Assembly (NCBI GenBank): GCA_027886175.1
Contig: JAJNNQ010000075.1
Coordinates: 81,137,001-81,201,000, forward strand
Source of the DNA: Phylloscopus collybita
Taxonomy: Eukaryota; Chordata; Aves; Passeriformes; Phylloscopidae
Direction of reading: 5' to 3'
DNA length: 64,000 bases
Below the pieces are notes generated by a model. The model did not search any database, was not told the DNA's origin, and saw nothing but the letters and a program-made list of their open reading frames with translations. The position numbers were made by a program, and so were the translations under genes. Below are positions 13,076 to 26,640 of this stretch, one piece after another. How positions within the stretch are numbered: position 1 is the stretch's first letter; every line of letters begins with the position of its first letter.

Positions 13076-14489
13076 GAACCACCACCACAAACACACCACC
13101 AAACCAAATAGCATTTCCTTAAGTTTTGTAATTTATTGAACAAATAAGGCTAATGGAAAGAAAACAAGCAAACAAACAAACATAACCACGAGCTAGAAAG
13201 GTGTCGTATTTACTGTTTGTGATGAAACAAGTATTTTCATCATAATCCTCTGTAAATTGGATCATGTCTATAAAATGGTGGGAATTTTATTATTCCTTGG
13301 CTTTTAACCTTTTCCTTGCACTGTCTTACACTGGGAGACCTATCTGTTTGCAGTCCAAACTTCAGTAGATATTGTTTTAATAAAATAAATTGGAGCTGGA
13401 AGTGAATTACTAGTTTTGTGATTGACTTTCTGGAGGACTGTCAAACCTTATCAGTATTTAGAAGACACTTCCCAGCCAGGGAGGAGAACGAGACCAATAT
13501 TCATATGCAGGGAGCAGACTTTTTCTGAGCGGGAAATGCACTCATAATCCTGTTTTCTCTCTAGCAGACAGGCATTAAAATTGAATTAAGAAGACCTCAG
13601 CTCTGCTTTCAGTTAAGATACCGACACTATTTGGAGAAGATTCTGTTTTTCTGTTTCTCTGGCTTTTCTTTGCCCTGGCCATTTCATTACGACTTTTTCT
13701 TACCCTGTACTTGAGCAATAACTCACAGGCAATTCTAACTTACTTCTAGCTGCTACTGTAATAATAAATAGAAAGAACAAACCAAATGTATAGACAAATA
13801 TCTAGACGAGCACTATATTTTGGATACTAGTTCAGGGTGAAGTTTCATGAGAGATTAAGGAAGTCTAAGTGTCAGTGCACCCTTTGGTCTGGCACATTTG
13901 CTTATCTTGGCTCTCTGATGTGTCAGTTCACTTGCAAACTCAGCAGAAAACTAACCCAAAAAAGAAATAGAATAGATTCCTGCAAGCTCAGTAAGTTGAA
14001 TTAATTCATTGGTAGGCCAAATGAAAGATGGAGCTGCTACAAAAGAAAAAGGGGGAAGTGGGGAATAGCTGTAGCCCAATTAAACCTATTAGTGCTGCTC
14101 TAGAATTATTTCCAGTTGCACAAGAAAAGTAAACACTATGCTTAACAGAAAATGCATGCCACCCATGAGGATGTTTTGTATTTTTTTTATTTATAAACAT
14201 TCAATAGGCAATATTTTTGTTGACTGTAGACTTCAGATCAGTGAAAAATAAGCTGATTGACTATATGCTAGTATTTTAACATCAGCAGCCTAAAAAAACC
14301 AATTTTTTGTGTCGTTCTTCCTCACCTCTACTTTCTGATCACAAAAAGTGTTGACGCAAACTTGTTTTCCCCTCTATCTTGTAAAAAAAATAAAATCAAC
14401 AGAAAATTATTTATTCTTATCACTTACTTTTTGTGGATATTGAGTACTATAAATACAGCAGCAGCAAAAGGACTACGAAGAGGGTGGAT
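13076..14489. other. Unique AT-rich sequence, no gene seen
   Basis: Includes a short (CAAA)n stretch near 13165-13182. No recognisable coding or repeat family. Confidence 0.5.
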
Positions 14490-15705
14490 TTACTATTCAG
14501 TAGGGTCAGGAATCTATTGATACAGGACACAGAAAAGGCCAAGGTACTCTATGCCTTTCTGATCTCCTTTTCTTAAAAACTGGTAGAGTGAGCTCTTGTA
14601 TGATTCAACTCCTTGTACTGTTTGCAGTCTTTGCAAGTGAAACAGTAACCACAGTAGAGAAAGATACATTAGGGAGCACCTGGGTCATCTAGGAGGTACA
14701 GAAATTAATGGACTTCAGTGGGATTGCATCCAGAGGTACTGAGGGAACTGACCGATGCCACTGCAAGATCTTTGCCATAACGGAAAGGTCATACCAACCA
14801 GGGAACTTGCTGGAGTTTGAAAAGACAAACATCACAGCTATCTTCAAGAAAAGAAGAGGAAGAAACTAGGGAACTGCAAACTAGTCAGCCTCACCTTGGT
14901 CCGTGACAATGTTATGGAGCAAATCCAACAGAAGCCATTAACAAATGCACGGATAACAAAATGATCAGGAACAGTTCTCATGAATTTACCAAGGGCAAAT
15001 ATTGTCTTGCTAAATCTTGTTGAAAAGGCCAACTCTGTGAACAAGGAGAGCAGATGTTGTTTTCCTTGACTTCAGCAAGGCTTCTGACACCATTTACCAC
15101 TGTGTCATTATAGGAAACTCAGTGAGATAGGAACAGGATTCTATTCACAAAGTGAATAGAAATTTGGAAGGATGTCTGACAGCTGTTCATTTAGTGATTT
15201 TTTTAGGGACTGACTCTTGCATCAAAACTGTTGAATGACTTTATTAATGAGTTGGAATATGACATGAATTGGCATCTACCCTTAGAGATTCAGTAAGTAC
15301 CCTCTCATGGCTCATGGTCATAATGCTGCAGGGCAGGGCTGCCACCATGATCCAGACAAGCTTGGAAAGATTGGGCTGATTGGGATTTAAGAGGAGTGAA
15401 CAAAGCAAACACCATTTCATACAGCTAGGGTAGAATACTCCCACTCAACTGTATAAGATGGGGATTGGCTGGGTAGGAAACAGCAAACTGAAGAGGGGTC
15501 AGCAATGTGACTTGGAAACAACACGGCTATCCACATCCTGGGGCTGCATGAGCAGCATGGCAGCAAGCAGGCCATGGGATCCTTTCCCTCTACTCAGCAT
15601 TTGTGCAACTGAAACTGCAATATCATGACTCTGCTTTGAGTGGAGGTTTGGACTACATGGCCTCAGGGGGTTTCCTCTAGCCTTAAGCATCCTGTGGTTC
15701 TAAAA
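14490..15705 (+). mobile_element. Decayed CR1 LINE with reverse-transcriptase remnants
   Basis: A plus-strand CR1 whose translated pieces follow the family's ORF2 order. A segment matching the usual 'phe-lys-lys ... gly-asn-(tyr)' fingers region lies near 14840-14900. The palm motif reads FLDFSKASD near 15063-15090, close to the family LDFSKAFD box. The 3' end near 15650-15705 is like the CR1 terminus (GGACTACATGGCC, then TCCTGTGGTTCT). Frameshifts and stops are scattered throughout, so no protein is encoded. The middle (about 15180-15480) is strongly diverged or internally deleted. The 5' boundary is approximate and the element is 5'-truncated as most CR1 copies are. Confidence 0.8.
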
Positions 15706-15743
15706 ATCTGATTTCATTCACATAATACCTAATTATTAAGACC

Positions 15744-15767
15744 AATGGTGGATAGCTATCCACCATT
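15744..15767. repeat. Perfect 24-bp palindrome
   Basis: A 12-bp arm (AATGGTGGATAG) is followed directly by its exact reverse complement with no spacer, about 40 bp after the CR1 3' end. It could extrude as a hairpin. No function can be assigned. Confidence 0.85.
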
Positions 15768-18700
15768 ATATTTGTTGCTCCTAGATGATGTGTCCTTTCT
15801 GGGGGCTCAAAGATTTGGAGAATTTGAATCCCAATTAATGTGAGTACTACAATCCAGACAGTAAAAATCAGTGCAGAAGTACAATGGTATTGATGTTATC
15901 GAACATCTCTTTCTAGTGTGAGTAATCACGTAGCACTAACAAGATTCACCAAATTCTGTTCTAGGTGGCTGCATTTAAAATATGGAGCAGATTCTGTTAA
16001 TGCTATTTCTTTTTCAGTTTTTTGCATTCCTCCTTGACCACTGGAATGGACACTTTAGAACATTACATGCTCTTATCCTCTTTAAGTTTTGGTGAGTGAG
16101 GATATTTTTGTACTTCCATAAATGAGGAATTCTTGCCTATTCTTTATATCTAGTGACAGTTTTTCAAGTATATATCTATCATTAATTTATAGCTCGAGTT
16201 TATGTATTCTTGGAGAAATCTCTTTTATCTGAAATACTGATTGCGAAATTAGGAGTCAAACTTTTCATATTAACATACTGAAGGGTTATAATTGATACCT
16301 TTCTGTATAGCTTTTTGAGATGTCATAAACCTCTTGTTAATTAGGTGACATTTTGTGATTGAGAATGTATTTTTTACACATTCCATAAAACATGACTTTG
16401 TATAAAATGCTAGATATCAAAAGTGTAAAGAGCAATTACTATTATTATTTTTCTTTAGATTAAAATGTATACCTGAAATTTTTGCATAGTTCCCACAATA
16501 GAAGTACATCGAATAAAGATTTAGTAATGAAAGGAACCTGCTCTTTCATCACTGAAAAGAACTGTGGAGTATACAGTACATATGAAAACGAAAAATCTCA
16601 TTTTTGTTGCAAAAAACTGAATCTACAGAGAATTATTAAAAAGTGGAGCCACAGCATAATGACATAAAAATTTCCATGCTGACTTTTCTGAGACAAGATG
16701 TATGTTACAATTGTGCTACATTAATAAAAGATTAGCTAAATATGCCAATTATCTCTTCAGTGTAAAATTTCCCCCTCATTCAGTATGACTAGGAAGTTGA
16801 GAACTATTTTAACAATTTGTTCCATTTTAATCACCACAAGATAAAAATTTACATTAAAAAAAAACCCTGAGCTTCATCAGAAATAGAACCTTTTTTTTTT
16901 TTTTTTAATTCCACCTTTTTTTTTTTTAGTTCAGATGATATCAGAATAATTACTGAAAGTTCTGGACCAATTCTGTTGTAAGAAATTCCACTGGTTTTGC
17001 TGGAACTGCTTGTAAGGGGCTTGATCCTGGTCTACAGAATGAAAAATGGGTTTTTCCCTTCTGATTTTAATAAAAGCAAGAATAAATTGAGAATTCTGGT
17101 TTTGTGATCATATATATAAAGTATTTCATGATAATAGAGTGGATTGTTCTTTGGGATTTTTTTTTTCGTCGAGGGGGTATATTCCAAATGGAAATGGTCA
17201 AAACTTTTTTTTTCGATTTATTTAGTTTAATGCATTTACTTTTGTGCAGTTAGCAATGACAAGCAACACTTTATATATCTAGTCTGTTCTAATCTATCTG
17301 GTATAAACTATTGATTTTAGTGAGGGAGGACAGTAATAATCCCAGTCTGATGAGACATGTCTTGATTTGAGGACATATTCCTGGATCAAATCCCAGGATA
17401 AGAATGCCAAATGCTTCCACAGGGGCTTAAAACCGACTACAATCAAAGGTCCTTGAAAGGTCTTATTAAACATAATAATGCTTTTTGGTTTACATTTTTA
17501 GTAGAAATGTGATTCTGTCTTGTTAAATTAACAGAGGTTATCCTTGTTGTAACTATCTCTACCTGTTATATAAATACACATTTGAGATTCTAAAATATAA
17601 CAGTTTAAATTCTAAAACTTTTTGCTGAGTTTTTCATTATAACATTCTAAGAAAACTGCTAAATCTCAAAAATATACAATAAATTTATTTTCAATATAAC
17701 TGAAAGCCAAGTTAAAAGACCAAGGCTTTTAGTGCATTGGGGGCAGCCGTTTCCTATTAATTTCTGCTTATCCACATTACATGAGTTGCATATTCAGAAC
17801 TGTACGTAAGGGATTTCAATACCCTGTTTCAATTAATTTCTAATGATAATTGGGAATCAAAACCTTTTGTATGGCTTTGATAACCCAACAGAAATATTTT
17901 AAGGACTCCTACAAATGTTTAGGGAAGAAGAATACTTCAAGAATTTGAGCTGACATTAAGACAATTATTTAAGCTCTTTAAGTTAAACATAACCTTTTTT
18001 ATCATTTGCATCCAGTTTGGGATTTAATTCAGAATGAAGTAGGAGTCTTCAATGGAAGTCAGTGGTCAGCTGGGAAAATGGGAATTTTCTGTCTTGATGG
18101 ATGGGATCTTCACACTCTGTATTCCCTGGTCTGATTCACACTCCATTTTGAGAAAACGGTGTAAAAGCAAAAGAAAGACAGTCCAATACCATCCATCTTT
18201 TCTTCTTTTCTGTCAACTCCAGCTCAACCAGGAGCATTCCTTGTATTCCCAAGGTTAAGTTTCATACAACATTAACAGGAGAGGAAAGCAAGTAAGAGTA
18301 GACATTAATAATTTATGGTCAGAAAAATAAAAGTGTTTTTGCAGTCAAAACTATGCAGGGAGGTTGCTCCAAATGGCAGTTCTGTAGTACAAAGGATCTA
18401 ATAATGATGTGGCTGCAGGCAGGGACAGTGACAAGAGGACAGAATAATATATTAATGTAATGATAAGACAATGTAAGTCTAAACAATCCTGCATGTTTTT
18501 ATTAACTTTAGAAAAAAAGTGTTACTTTCTCGATTTGCATACTTACTTAGCATGCTTTAGAAAATATTATTGCATTCAACTGATGACTGAGACAGAAAGA
18601 ACTTTCAGTTCCTAAGCAGAAACAGTAAAATTATCTTAAGACACTGATTAAATTTCTTTTCTTTCTGTTTCATAAATAATGCCAAAACAAACTTATGTTT

Positions 18701-21700
18701 AGGATATCATATGCTAGTGCCCTTTCTGTATTTTATTTCCATAAATAAACTGAAGATCTGAGATATTGTACAGAAAAAGCCCTGAAAGAAAAAAAAAAAA
18801 AGGTGCATTAAAGAGAATGAAGTTTTAAAATTTGTGGCCATGGTGTCATATTATACATATACTTAAATATTTTAAATTACATTCTGTAAGTTAGATTGAG
18901 ATTGTTATACAAAACTTGGCATAGCTAGCTTTTCCAAAAAAATTCCTATAGTGGAATGTCTTTGTCCTAATTCCTGCTCATCATGATTTTTACTGTTCAA
19001 ACATACACATGCACAAAGAAGCACGGAGACACACATTCCTTTGTGTAGCGGGAGGAGTTTCTCCATATCTGAGGAACAGCTGGAAATCTTCTGTAGGACT
19101 AAGGTGGGATTACAGTTCCATTTTAATGTTTATACTCACAGATAAAAGCTATCGCCCATGCAGCAGGGAAGATAAGATGGCTGACAGCACTAAGCTGCCT
19201 TCACTAAGCAATGCTGATGGCTGCCTTTTTGGCAGCCTGGGGCACTATGCATGATTAAAGAGAGAAACTTAAGCTAAACCAGACACTTTAAAAAGAAATA
19301 CACTTTGGAAAAATGTTAACTCTACTTAGCACCTAGGATTTCACTGTATGTATCTTAATAGTCTTAAGCAGCTCCCTTTGTAAGCAATTCATCCAGGAGT
19401 TGATGTGTCAAGTTTAATACGCATCAAGAAACGCTCATTTGTAACTAAGAGGTTCATAATGCAGAGGAGCTTTTCGTCTTGGACATGTAATCACCAGCCT
19501 CCAAGCAGAACACACCAGAATATATATCCTGGTCTTGAGCTCTAGAACTGCTGCAAGAAAAGGCTGGCAAAAATTTTCTTGCTGTTATTTTCCTTCTCAG
19601 TCTCCTAGACTCAAAGAAATCTGTACATGTTGGATAGATGCTGAAAATGTGGAGGAAATTGAAAGCTATTCTCACTAGAAATTGTATATGTAAAATTTAA
19701 GATTTATCTTGGCTAGCTCAGGAGGCAGGAAACAGCTGGTGAGGCAAGAATGCTTTCCTTTTTTGCTGTCTTTGCCTGTAGTAAGCCCTGTTCCATGCTG
19801 GACTTATTAGGCATGTTTGCCTAGTTAAGGTCACTGAAAGATGAAAAACCAATTAGGAGCAATCAGGCATGCTTTGGCTTTCAAATGGATGGATTTCCAA
19901 CAGCTGTGATCCGCTGAGATCCCTTCCAACCTTACCCAATCTCTCAATGTCCTTGCAATGCCCTCATATGTCATAGCCTCCAACTTTCTAGGTGGAGTTT
20001 AGCAGATAATGTAGTCTATGCTCTGTAAGACTGCAAGACTTTTAAGAGAAGTTTTAGCAAGCAAGCTGTCAGGCAACCAAGTGGCTAAGGAAGGCTGAAG
20101 AACAAAACTAATCAAGTCCTAGAAGTGGGAATACTCAGGTCTTCTTCATTTATACTGAAACTATCTTGACAATTACTTTAACTTTGTATTTCTTCAAATA
20201 TGATATAGTCTTGACAATTTTTGCAGAAGATGAGAAAGCCTGGATTTTATCTTTTTGTCTTTAATTATATTAAAGAATAAGGACACCCTTATTTTCCAAG
20301 AACATCTTGTTTTAACTTTTCTTTCTTCTAGAAAGATCCATGATTTTTCAGGTTCATCTGGTTATCCAAATCAAAACGTTGTCCTGAGAACCATGTGAGC
20401 TTGTTATATATGAGTTTTATTGTCATAAAACCCAGGTTCTGGAGAATGTTATTGGTTTTTTTGCACATAAATTTATATTAGTTGAACAGCAAAGCACTGT
20501 AATGTTACTCTAAACAAATGAAGTTGGTTAATATTCTTTATAGTGTCAAATGCCTTTTTATGTCTTTTTTTTTTTTTTTTCATATTTGGTTTTTTCACCC
20601 AAAGATTGAATTTTCATCTAAGAGGAAGTTTTGTAAAAGAAACATACTGATGTAAATAAAGAATCAATTAGTGTCAGGGTATTTGTCTGTGAAAATGCAA
20701 TAGTTTTAGTTTGTCTTTGGTTGGAACTTCAAAAATTTAAGTTTAATCCTTAGTCTGATTGGTTCATTTAAAGTGCAATTGCCATAATAACAGAACATAA
20801 GGCTCTCAAATAACTAGTTTTTAAGCTCTTAGAACAGTGTCCTTGCTTGGGAGAAAGTGACAAAAAGAGTGTTTTTGATAGATGTTTAACATTTTTGCAG
20901 TAATCTGTTGTGTATCATTTCCTCTAATCCTTTATAAAATATTTGCTACAGGCTGCAGCTGTAAAAGTATTCATTTTGTTTTCTCGGAACATTTTGGGTG
21001 GTAGGGAAACAGATTTTTTTTTTCTCAGGCCTAATTCTAAAGAATTAGCTAAACAAGAAAATAAATAAATAAACAAGAAAATATAAACTTTCTTTTGTTT
21101 CTTGAGAAAGCCAATGAGATTTCATTATTTGTTGATATTAAAAAACCACTCAACTAATTTCACATAGCAATAAGGAACAATGGTGTCACATTAATATCAA
21201 GTATTAGATTCAATTGAGACTTTATATCTGAGGAAAAAAACACCAAAATGTAAAATTTATATACCCTTTCTCATCTCACATACTAAATCTGTGACACTGC
21301 TAGGGACCATCTTTAGATTCTTAGTACACTTCTTTAGCATTCTTCTGACAGAATTCTGCCAGAAAGCTGAGAAAAATAGTAGAAATCATCTGACAGAAAG
21401 CCTTAAACTGTAGGTATGGCTAGAATCTCTCCCTGCCCACAACTAATGGAATACTGCTACTGATTGTGCAAGGTTAGAACTTCATGCAAAACTTTAAGTA
21501 TGCTATTTCTGTAGAAATCTTGAAAAATGGCATAATTGATCAAGCATGTGATTTATTCTCAGTATGCAAAACAGAATATTAAAACAAAGAACTTGATCTT
21601 GCAGCCTCCAGGCATATTCAAGCACTATTTTTCTTTACATACAGTAATCCCTCCAAATTTTCTGGTAAATGGAAACATCTATCAAATTGATTTTCAGAGA

Positions 21701-21838
21701 TACGTATGGAATATATGTATGTAATATATCTGGACACTCTGGAAAATATGATGTTGTGTCAAATTACAAAGTCTCTTGATTCCCCTCTCCAGGAAACTGG
21801 AAACCCAAAAACTAATTCCAGGAAAGAAATATAAGTTA

Positions 21839-21839
<1 letters not shown>
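15768..21839. other. AT-rich unique segment, no gene seen
   Basis: About 6 kb with scattered homopolymer runs, for example T runs near 16892-16907 and 20565-20580. A possible CR1 tail lies at about 19890-19950. No supported gene. Confidence 0.5.
19890..19950 (+). mobile_element. Possible short CR1 3'-tail remnant
   Basis: The stretch TGATCCGCTGAGATCCCTTC followed by CAACCTTACCCAATCTC resembles the last 40 bases of a plus-strand CR1 (GATGATCTCTGAGGTCCCTT type). The body upstream is not recognisable, so this is a weak call. Confidence 0.35.
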
Positions 21840-21882
<43 letters not shown>

Positions 21883-22065
21883 AGAGAGAGAGAGGAAGGA
21901 AGGAAGGAAGGAAGGAAGCGGGGAAGGAAGGAAGGAAGGAAGGAAGGAAGGAAGGAAGGAAGGAAGGAAGGAAGGAAGGAAGGAAGGAAGGAAGGAAGGA
22001 AGGAAGGAAGGAAGGAAGGAAGGAAGGAAGGAAGGAAGGAAGGAAGGAAGGGAAAGAAAAGAAGA
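21840..22065 (+). repeat. Homopurine microsatellite: poly(A), (GA)n, (GGAA)n
   Basis: About 40 A are followed by (GA)n to about 21893, then (GGAA)n tetranucleotide repeats to about 22051 and a short purine tail. The plus strand is purine except for one C at 21919. The open frames through it, encoding Lys-Glu-Gly-Arg repeats on one strand and Leu-Pro-Ser-Phe on the other, are artefacts of the repeat. Tracts like this can form triplex DNA and vary in length between individuals. The assembled length should not be trusted. Confidence 0.95.
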
Positions 22066-22558
22066 TGATAGGCAATCTCTGATGAAGAAAATATATTAGC
22101 ATGTAATTATGGGACCAGCTATGCTGTGGTCACCTCTATTCTAAAGTTAAACAATAGCTGCAGCAGCTGAAACTGTGCAGTGTACTCTGTAACTGAAAGT
22201 GTGGGAATGAAAACAACTGCAAGAGAAACAATTAAATACTGTTATTTCGAAAACTACCTGAGCCAAAAATATTCTTTTCTTTCCCTTTCTTTGACAGTTG
22301 TTGACAGCAAGGGACAGTAAGGGTCAGTAAAAGGCAAAAGGGCCAAAAGAGGTAATTTCCTGTGCTGAAAAATGCAATAACAAAATATCAGTAGATGTGA
22401 GCAACTAATAAAACTGAGAGTAACATGATTATTTTGTTCACATGACATGATAAGCTAAGAGGAGCACGAAGGCAAGTGATAGGCAAGACATAGATATGTG
22501 GGTGAATTAAGCCTGGTTTTCCCAACTGGGTGCATGAGGACACACACCCTGAAGCTGA

Positions 22559-22597
22559 AAGTCATACTGTATGAGTCATACTCATACAGTATGACTT
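22559..22597. repeat. Perfect 18-bp inverted repeat with 3-nt loop
   Basis: Arms 22559-22576 and 22580-22597 are exact reverse complements (AAGTCATACTGTATGAGT and its complement), separated by CAT. The surroundings are unremarkable AT-rich DNA. No terminator or regulatory role can be inferred in a vertebrate. Confidence 0.9.
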
Positions 22598-25500
22598 GTG
22601 GGATATTGGTCTCAGTTCAGCTGCGACAGACACAAAGAATGCTAGGGGTCCTCTCAGTGGGACTGGGATAACTTACTCCAACAAAACCTCTGAGAATCCA
22701 TGGAGTAAAGATGCCTATCAACAACCTGCTTCATGGCCAATATGGCCAGACAATACAAGAATAAAGAATTGATGAGAACTAATTCATTGACAAGCCTGAA
22801 CAAGCTATCCAGAGCTTCTACAATGGCACTAAAACCCAAGCTGTTTCTATGCTAAATTCTGAGCTACATTAATTTAAGTGGAGATGGGCTTCATCACCTT
22901 ATTTTTATTATGGTGCCCTCCTTCTCTTGAAAGGTTGAGAAGGTGATGATGACAGGTGAAGTACCAAGATGTCCCTTGATCTCACTCATTATATCACTGT
23001 ATAGCTGACATTTGGAGGGCGTCGTTGATACAACATTTTGGTGCTTGTATAACTGCTTGTCAAGAGCAGAGCAAGGCAAAGCAACTGAAAACAATTTAGC
23101 AGAAACAAAACGTATTTGTGACAATATTATCCCACCTTTACTTTTAGAAACTAATGTTTTTGGAGGCAGAACTATGTGGTTCATTTCATGTTCATAGTAC
23201 CCAACAAAGAATCTTGCTGCTTATTTAATTCCTAGACATTAACTTGAGCAAAAAAGTACAGCTAAGTTTTGAGAAAATATAAGAATTTTGGGGAAGGATT
23301 TTATTTTTTAAGAAGGAGTTAACTTTCTAAGAAAAGAAATTTTTAAAACTAAAAATTAGTGGGTTTTCACTGACCAAAAGAAATGGAGAAAGAAAACCTA
23401 AATGAAATTAAGACTGTGATCTTTGTCAAAATAATGAATTCTTGACCAATTTTAGGAATGTTTAGGAAAGCCATGTAGTTTCTTTCAAAGTGTAGAACTG
23501 AAATGCAGACTCAATAAAATGGCTTGTTTAAATAAAACCTTCTAGAAAAACATTAAGAGGAAAGAGGTGTCAGGAAAGATGGGCATATTCAGCATTGGCA
23601 GAGGCGGTTGGAGGGTTTTTTTCCATAGACTCTACATAAAACTCCACAATGTTGCAATGTGTTATTAGCTTCCCCACCTCTCTGCTGCATATCCTTTCTT
23701 GCCTTCTCTTATATTATGAAGATTTTGTCCAAGAGAACTGAGATTTTATAATGCCAACTACAGCAAAACAGAAATTCAGAGAAGGAAATGCAGGGCCACC
23801 AGACAGCAAGTAGTCATTTGAGGCCAATAAATTATGACCATAACTAGAGCCGGTATCATTTAACTACTCTTTTGTTTCTGATGATAAAGCACTGGCTTTC
23901 TGCAGTGTTGACAACAATCCTATGGTTCCAGCTTATAGCTTGTCCATTTGCTACTCAGCCATCCACAGTGAATTTAATATAGTGCAATAAACAATCACAC
24001 TCATCAGAGGCAGAAACAGACTATGACTTAACCCAACAGAAAAGACTGCCAAACAAGCAGTAAGGAACATTGATGTGATGTCTTTAGTTCATGTGTCATA
24101 TAGCTATTAAACATGCCAATAGCTTCAGCAGAGAGAACTAATGCAGTCCAGGTGTGACAACCAAGAGAGGAGAACGTGTGTAGTGAATATCATTACGACA
24201 AAATTCTAAATGTTGTTACTTTTTCAACCTGCGCTCATAAAGATGGCAATAGCACCAAATCAAATGTATAATTAAGCTTCATGATGGTTTTACTTTTGGA
24301 AGTAAGCAACTTGCATTACTATTCTAACAGACTTTTCTAGTACAGAGATATTTGAGCAATACCTTTTAATTCATACAATACATGTATTCAGTGTATGATT
24401 CATGTAATACAATGCATCATACAATGAAATCAGACAATTTACTAAGATCTCCTGTGCAGTTCAAATCATGATATGCCACATTGCTTTCCTCATGAAACCC
24501 AAAACTTCTGGTTTAATTGCTGCTTAGCTTCCAGAGTGGCATCCAGCTAGATCTTCTTCTTAGCTGTCCCCAAGCCATATCAGCTCTTTGTTGGAAGCAC
24601 ATTCAGGTGATACATTAGGTCCAAATTTTAATGTATGATTGATTATTTTCGAATTTCTTACTGTAATTGTGCCCACACTACACCAATTATAAAAGGTTAG
24701 CACAATATTAGCGAGAAGTTCAAGTATTTGTTTTGACAAAGTTTTATCAAAGACCCTCTCCTTGAGAGTCTTTCTGATGAAAAGGTGAAGCACCCTAAAT
24801 TCTTGGTATCGATTAGTATAATAAGGTCTGAATGACTTAAATCCAGATCTCTGCCGACCATCCCAGCTGGGAACTCAGTGCTGGGATAGTTGGTGTGTGT
24901 TGCAGACATGAGGAAGAAACAGAGAGAAAAGCTTACTTATCCATATTTCTCTCAAATTTCAGGAAGTTTTTCTAAAAAGCACATAAATTTTAATAGCTCT
25001 GAATCCTTTCTTTGTAGCCAGCTATCACTGTATCAGTGTATTTGCAGTATGAATAAATATGCAAACATATGGGTGCATATATGTTAATGTACATATTAGC
25101 AATGATAACAGAAACTACTCTACCTGTAAAGTATCTAGAATAATGACTGTGTCATGGCCTGTTGTTTGAGACATAAATTACAAATGAAGTAACAGCTGAT
25201 AAAGAATTTTCTTTCTAAGAGTCTTGTAAAAGGTCATCAAGATACAGCCTTTGAGATGGCTTGCAGGCCCATTCTTTCTGCTTTATATATTCAGGGATTT
25301 CTGTTTTCTGCATTAAACACACTGCATAAGCACACTGGCCAGAGGGACTTGAAAAAAATATGCTATTTTATTTTATTTTATTTTATTTTATTTTATTTTA
25401 TTTTATTTATTAGGTTTTACAGCAAAAAGGCTCAAAAATTCAACTTTATTTCCAGCAATTAGGTCTGGATTCTGCCACCAAAAAGGGAGTGTTTCATCAT

Positions 25501-26640
25501 CTTTAACACTTCAGAACCATGTAAGAGGGCATGATGTAAACTACATATGCAAAAAACTGACCAACCATACCCCAGAAAGGATTTCTGATCTAATAATTGG
25601 TGTTATTTAATGTGAGAACTCAAAAGTCTGACCACAGGAGGAGTTCTGATTCCCTGAAGCATAAAAGTTTTCCTGCTGGATCAGACTGGCTGCATGCCTG
25701 ATCTGGCCTGCTTGGCTTCAGATTTTTTTAGTGGTTTTTTTTTATTATTATTATTGCATCTACCCTTGCAAGAGATATAAACCTACTAAGTAGTGGAAGA
25801 AAAAAAAAAGCATTCAAATAAACTAAACACAAGTAGAAATAGAAAATCTCTTTTTGTTCCTAGTCTATGAAAGTAAATTCAAAATTTATGCAAAAGGTGT
25901 CTGTTTTTTCAAACTTAGAACAACAGGCTGGCTCATCAGGTGATGTAGGGGTGGGGTTTTTTTCCCCCAGCACTATTTTTAGGTTATATAAAGTCTTCTT
26001 TTGAGATGTAGACAGTGAAGAAGTATCATCAACAAAAACTGTATCATCTAAAATAAGATACAGTGGAAGTTTACTTGTATCATTGTTTAAAGTTATTTAG
26101 AGTTCTCATTAACTCAAATGTTAGTGTAATAGGTTTTTTGTTATTAGTGTCAGTTTGAGAACACTCACTAAATTGAATCATTTTTTCAGTCATGTTTCTT
26201 TGAAGAAGAAAGAGCTCCTATGAGAAGATTTTACTCTATAAATGTTCAGAGAAAATTATTTTATTCTTTCAGGGTTTGGTGAATATTTATCTATTTATTT
26301 ATTAATTTAAACACTGGGACTAGGAAAAGAATTGTTCATGCAATCTCTGACTTACTCTCAATTACCTCTCTTATCAAATTCTCTTTGGTTATTAATGTGT
26401 CCAGCTATAGTTTTTCCTCTCTGTCCAATTTCTGTGACAAAATGATATACTTCTTTTCCTTTATACACATTCTCTGCCCTCTAAATTGTTTAACTTGTTG
26501 GATATCATTTCTTGGCAGCAGTCACTCACAACAGTTAAAATTTTATAACCTATACTCATAATTACAAATTGTGCCATGAAGGTAGCAATTGAAAAAAGTG
26601 CATTTAAATTCATCCTGTAAACTACGTAATAGCTATATTG
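22598..26640. other. AT-rich unique segment, no gene seen
   Basis: Contains the pentanucleotide repeat at 25365-25410 and a TTA-rich run near 25741. A possible exon-like stretch at 24963-25046 has a strong acceptor but only a fair donor and is not called. No transposon recognised. Confidence 0.5.
25365..25410 (+). repeat. (ATTTT)n microsatellite
   Basis: About nine uninterrupted ATTTT units. No gene function implied. Confidence 0.95.

Noticed and set aside
21776..22102. Open frames of 107 and 88 codons across the purine tract
   Set aside because: They only translate the (GGAA)n repeat and its complement; no non-repeat coding sequence is attached.
24963..25046. Exon-like stretch after a strong acceptor (TCTCTCAAATTTCAG)
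   Set aside because: The donor (GCA|GTATGA) is only fair and the peptide is serine/lysine/asparagine-rich as expected by chance; phase not supported by neighbours.
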